A DNA stretch of 64,000 bases from Hemicentrotus pulcherrimus (taxonomy: Eukaryota > Echinodermata > Echinoidea > Camarodonta > Strongylocentrotidae). The position numbers and the translations under genes were made by a program. The stretch covers positions 298,334-362,333 of the forward strand of contig BEXV01000129.1 in the NCBI GenBank assembly GCA_003118195.1, in the 5' to 3' direction. Positions 61,287-64,000 of the stretch are shown one piece after another. Under the pieces are notes generated by a model. The model saw nothing but the letters and a program-made list of their open reading frames with translations, made no database searches and was not told where the DNA came from. Position 1 is the stretch's first letter, and every line of letters begins with the position of its first letter.

Positions 61287-61712
61287 GCCTGTTTGGATCT
61301 AGAAGGGCGTTAACTTATGTAGTTTAACACCCTTCTGGCTCCAAACAGATGATATGTAAGATACAGGGTATTAAAGGGATTAGGTAAATTTGTGCCTCAG
61401 ATTCTTTAAAAAAAATCCTAGATTTAGCTCATGCTGCAATTATAATTGTAAACCTTTAGGGGTCATACATGAATCCCATGACTTTTACAAGCCAGTCGCC
61501 TGTCTGATTATCAAGATATCTATGATTGGATTAAGAAATTTCAGAATTTGTTTTCGTAACTGTTTTCATAACACTACAGTCTATTGGGAGGGACGTCATT
61601 ATAATTTTGAAGTGCAATTTTTTTAGGGCTTCAATATTACACCATATCACAAACACTGATAACACGTAGGGCCATGCATCTCAGATTTAACATTGTAAAA
61701 CGATGCCTTTAA
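61287..61712 (+). mobile_element. Composite repeat: hairpin plus ~340 bp body (copy 1)
   Basis: A hairpin copy (61287-61352; arms gtttggatctagaagggcgt and cacccttctggctccaaaca) is followed by a body from ttaaagggat (61371) to gatgcctttaa (61712). The body is reverse-complement homologous to 22490-22872, for example gcctgtctgattatcaagat, cataacactacagtct, and agggcttcaatattacacc. The body ends are inverted TTAAAGG motifs. Confidence 0.8.
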
Positions 61713-62050
61713 AAAATGTATACCATTGATGAATACACATAAACATGTATTTAACATTGGATATGAAAACCCATGTAACCCTCTTCATGCCGCAAGTCCA
61801 AAATATCACTCTTTTAATGGTTTATGTGACCAAAGTAGAGATATGGTTAAAACAAACTTCCTGAGGAGGTGCAAGCTTCCACCATGGCCCATTCCATCCT
61901 ACATTTATCCTCATGTTTCATCTGATTAGCAGACCTGCTATCTCTGTGTGTATGAGTCAGTCAGTCAGCCCTGTAAGGGGGACTAGTAGGGCTCTTAATC
62001 TAGATTGGGGGTAACTCGAAGCACCCCCTGGATGCTCTACAAAGATGGGC

Positions 62051-62053
<3 letters not shown>

Positions 62054-62089
<36 letters not shown>
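62054..62089 (+). repeat. AG microsatellite
   Basis: About 18 uninterrupted AG units. Confidence 0.95.
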
Positions 62090-62092
<3 letters not shown>

Positions 62093-63699
62093 GACATCAT
62101 ACGTATCTGTCATCATTTCATCCCTCGTTATTGGCATGTCAGCTCAAGATGTTTTGTGTCATGAAAGAAGAAGGAGGATTTTTCATTTGTGAGCAGATCA
62201 TAAATTTGTTATTTATTTAATTTATTAGTTTTATCTTTATTGGCTAAAGTGGAAATTCAGGGGATGGGGATGGGTTCCAACTTGTTTATGCCTTATTCTA
62301 TAATTCCATGTGGAACAATTTTAAATGAATAAATGAAGAAATTAAACATCAAATCTCTTTAGATGTTTGAGTTGTTAAAACAAATTTGTATCAACTTGAC
62401 ATTCGTTAATTCTTTATTTCATAAAATGCATCTAAAAAACATACAACGCAAGATTCTTGATCAATGCTTTATTTGACTGACCAATACGACGACATATAAG
62501 CCATACTCACAGCCTGCAACGAGTTGAAAATATTCCAATATGCAACAGTAAAATACCTGAAATAGTTTCTACAGTGCCAGTGTTATATGCACCTGTCCAT
62601 CCAAGCAATCAGTGAGCAATTACGTAACGAAGATGACACAGTGTTGACTCACGGTGCCAATCAGTCTATCTGATGTAGCAGGAGAAGACAGTTTTCAAAC
62701 CTTGAAGTTATTGAAGTAGTTGAATAAATGGTCAGGGTTTTTTCCCACGTGGCAAATTCATAATAATGCAATTAACTTCAGCCTATTACAAATTCACCTG
62801 GTGTGTCATGGTATAATATATATAATAATCGGTTACATGAAAAGCTTTAGTGAGCATCAAAGTTAGTTAATTTGTGGTGTATATGTGTATACAATATGCC
62901 TTTATTGGAACTATGGATGGAGAAATTATCTTTCAAACTTTTTGAATGACACATTTTGACCACCATTCATGTACAGATTCTTGATAAAGTATATTTTTTC
63001 ATGTAAATTACATTATATATTTAGAAACTTGGTAATTAGGCCAACATTTTCTATGAATACATGATTACATTTTTTTACACAATGAAATGACAAAGTAGCA
63101 TTTTGTGTCAAGAGAAAAAAAGGGAGAAGGTGATACATGTAGTATATGCCCACAGTTTGGTCATGTATTCACATTATCAAATTTCTGTTACATATTCAAA
63201 CTTTAGCAATAGTTTAAGCTAATACATGACGCTTTGCACTCTGAAGGCTTAGAAGATAAAGCAAGCCTGTCACTACACCAGTTGGTACTATGATTAAGAG
63301 TGAATGGTACAGGGATGAATGAATCATTAATTTTGTTAAATACTTCGGCTGCGTATGGCATGCATGCTTGGTTTGTAGATCTACATACAGACTATTAGGC
63401 AAACCATTCATCACTCTCTTGCCCACATAGATAGGAGCTTCATATATGTCACACTGGATGAGTTAAAATATTTGTATTAAAATCATACAAGTAAGAGATG
63501 CAGTTTGATAATTGAACTTTATTATTTGTGATGAAACTCTATTAGGAATAGATTTTTTGTGTGTATTGCCAAGACAAGATATTAATCAATATACTTGAAG
63601 TTTGGTAACATTTAAGAGTTCTCAGAAGTTACATTAACACAAAATAACTACATAAGAACATGTTGAATAGATAATTATACTAAGTTAGACAGCACCACC

Positions 63700-63775
63700 T
63701 GTGCGCTTAGAAACACCTATATAAAGCGCCCTATAAATGTAATTATTATTATAATTATTATAATTAACTATTTAC
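63700..63775 (+). mobile_element. LINE/SINE-like 3' tail remnant
   Basis: GCGC-rich end followed by ataaatgtaattattatt and further ATT repeats, resembling the 3' tail of the LINE at 59330-59396. No upstream body recognised. Confidence 0.4.
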
Positions 63776-64000
63776 TAGTCAGAGCTTGTTGTTTGTATTG
63801 ATTATTAGCAACCTTAAGTTTTGTGTAACTTGAACAGAGTCACACACTCGCCTTAGCAAAGGATTACATGAGTTAGGATAAGCCTTGAGACAAGCACAGG
63901 ACTTAAGTCCTCAACCGGAGGGGTTACCCAAGGCTAACCTCGGGCATGACGCTACAGATCTTGAAATGTGATTTCACATCCGTAATAAGGCCAACTCTAA

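Larger units (their letters stand above)
59717..64000 (+). other. ADAMTS intron after exon J and window end
   Basis: Begins with a GTGAGG donor. It contains a CT run (59766-59792), the composite repeat copy (61287-61712), an AG microsatellite (62054-62089) and an ATT-rich LINE/SINE-like tail near 63712-63772. No spacer exon with the required phase-1 acceptor was found. Confidence 0.75.

Overview
The window is animal genomic DNA: AT-rich, intron-dominated, and full of short transposon remnants and CT/GA microsatellites. It carries one recognisable protein-coding gene on the + strand. The gene is the middle part of an ADAMTS secreted metalloprotease, best matched from memory to the vertebrate ADAMTS16/ADAMTS18 pair, so probably a single pre-duplication ADAMTS16/18 gene. 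Together with the repeat landscape (tRNA-derived SINEs, an L2/CR1-like LINE 3' end, many small palindromic elements), this suggests a marine invertebrate deuterostome. A sea urchin or other echinoderm is my first guess, but the species cannot be fixed from the sequence alone.

Layout. Positions 1-25943 hold no exon I can support. This stretch is probably one long intron, or 5' intron plus upstream DNA, and contains dispersed repeats. Ten coding exons follow: 25944-26155, 29229-29312, 38975-39134, 39853-39958, 43350-43487, 45101-45254, 53852-54160, 55463-55571, 58119-58249 and 59593-59716. All have AG/GT borders, and the intron phases chain into one uninterrupted frame of 1527 bases. In order they encode the end of the prodomain with a furin site (RKRR), the metalloprotease domain with HESGHSFGMVHD zinc site and Met-turn, the disintegrin-like domain, the central thrombospondin type 1 repeat (TSR), and the Cys-rich domain up to the spacer boundary. 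Signal peptide, most of the prodomain, spacer and C-terminal TSRs lie outside the window or were not found. From 59717 to the end I see only intron and repeats.

The non-coding sequence is the more unusual part. A 65-80 bp palindrome (arm around GTTTGGAGCCAGAAGGGC) recurs about a dozen times. At two sites it is joined in the same orientation to a shared ~350 bp sequence, giving a composite repeat of ~430 bp. Other families include a 224 bp near-perfect foldback element in two copies, two families of 115-160 bp palindromic MITEs (two copies each), a 539 bp element with TTAA-flanked inverted repeats, a ~500 bp element with GGGTGCGTTCA termini, tRNA-headed SINEs, and a 5'-truncated LINE. There are also a 67-bp x6 minisatellite starting 21 bp after a splice donor, a 53-bp x6 GATGAT-type minisatellite, and several older local tandem duplications.

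Nothing suggests a prokaryotic, viral or CRISPR-type system. Three single Ns (3039, 5821, 46763) sit in a hairpin or in homopolymers and look like assembly ambiguity.
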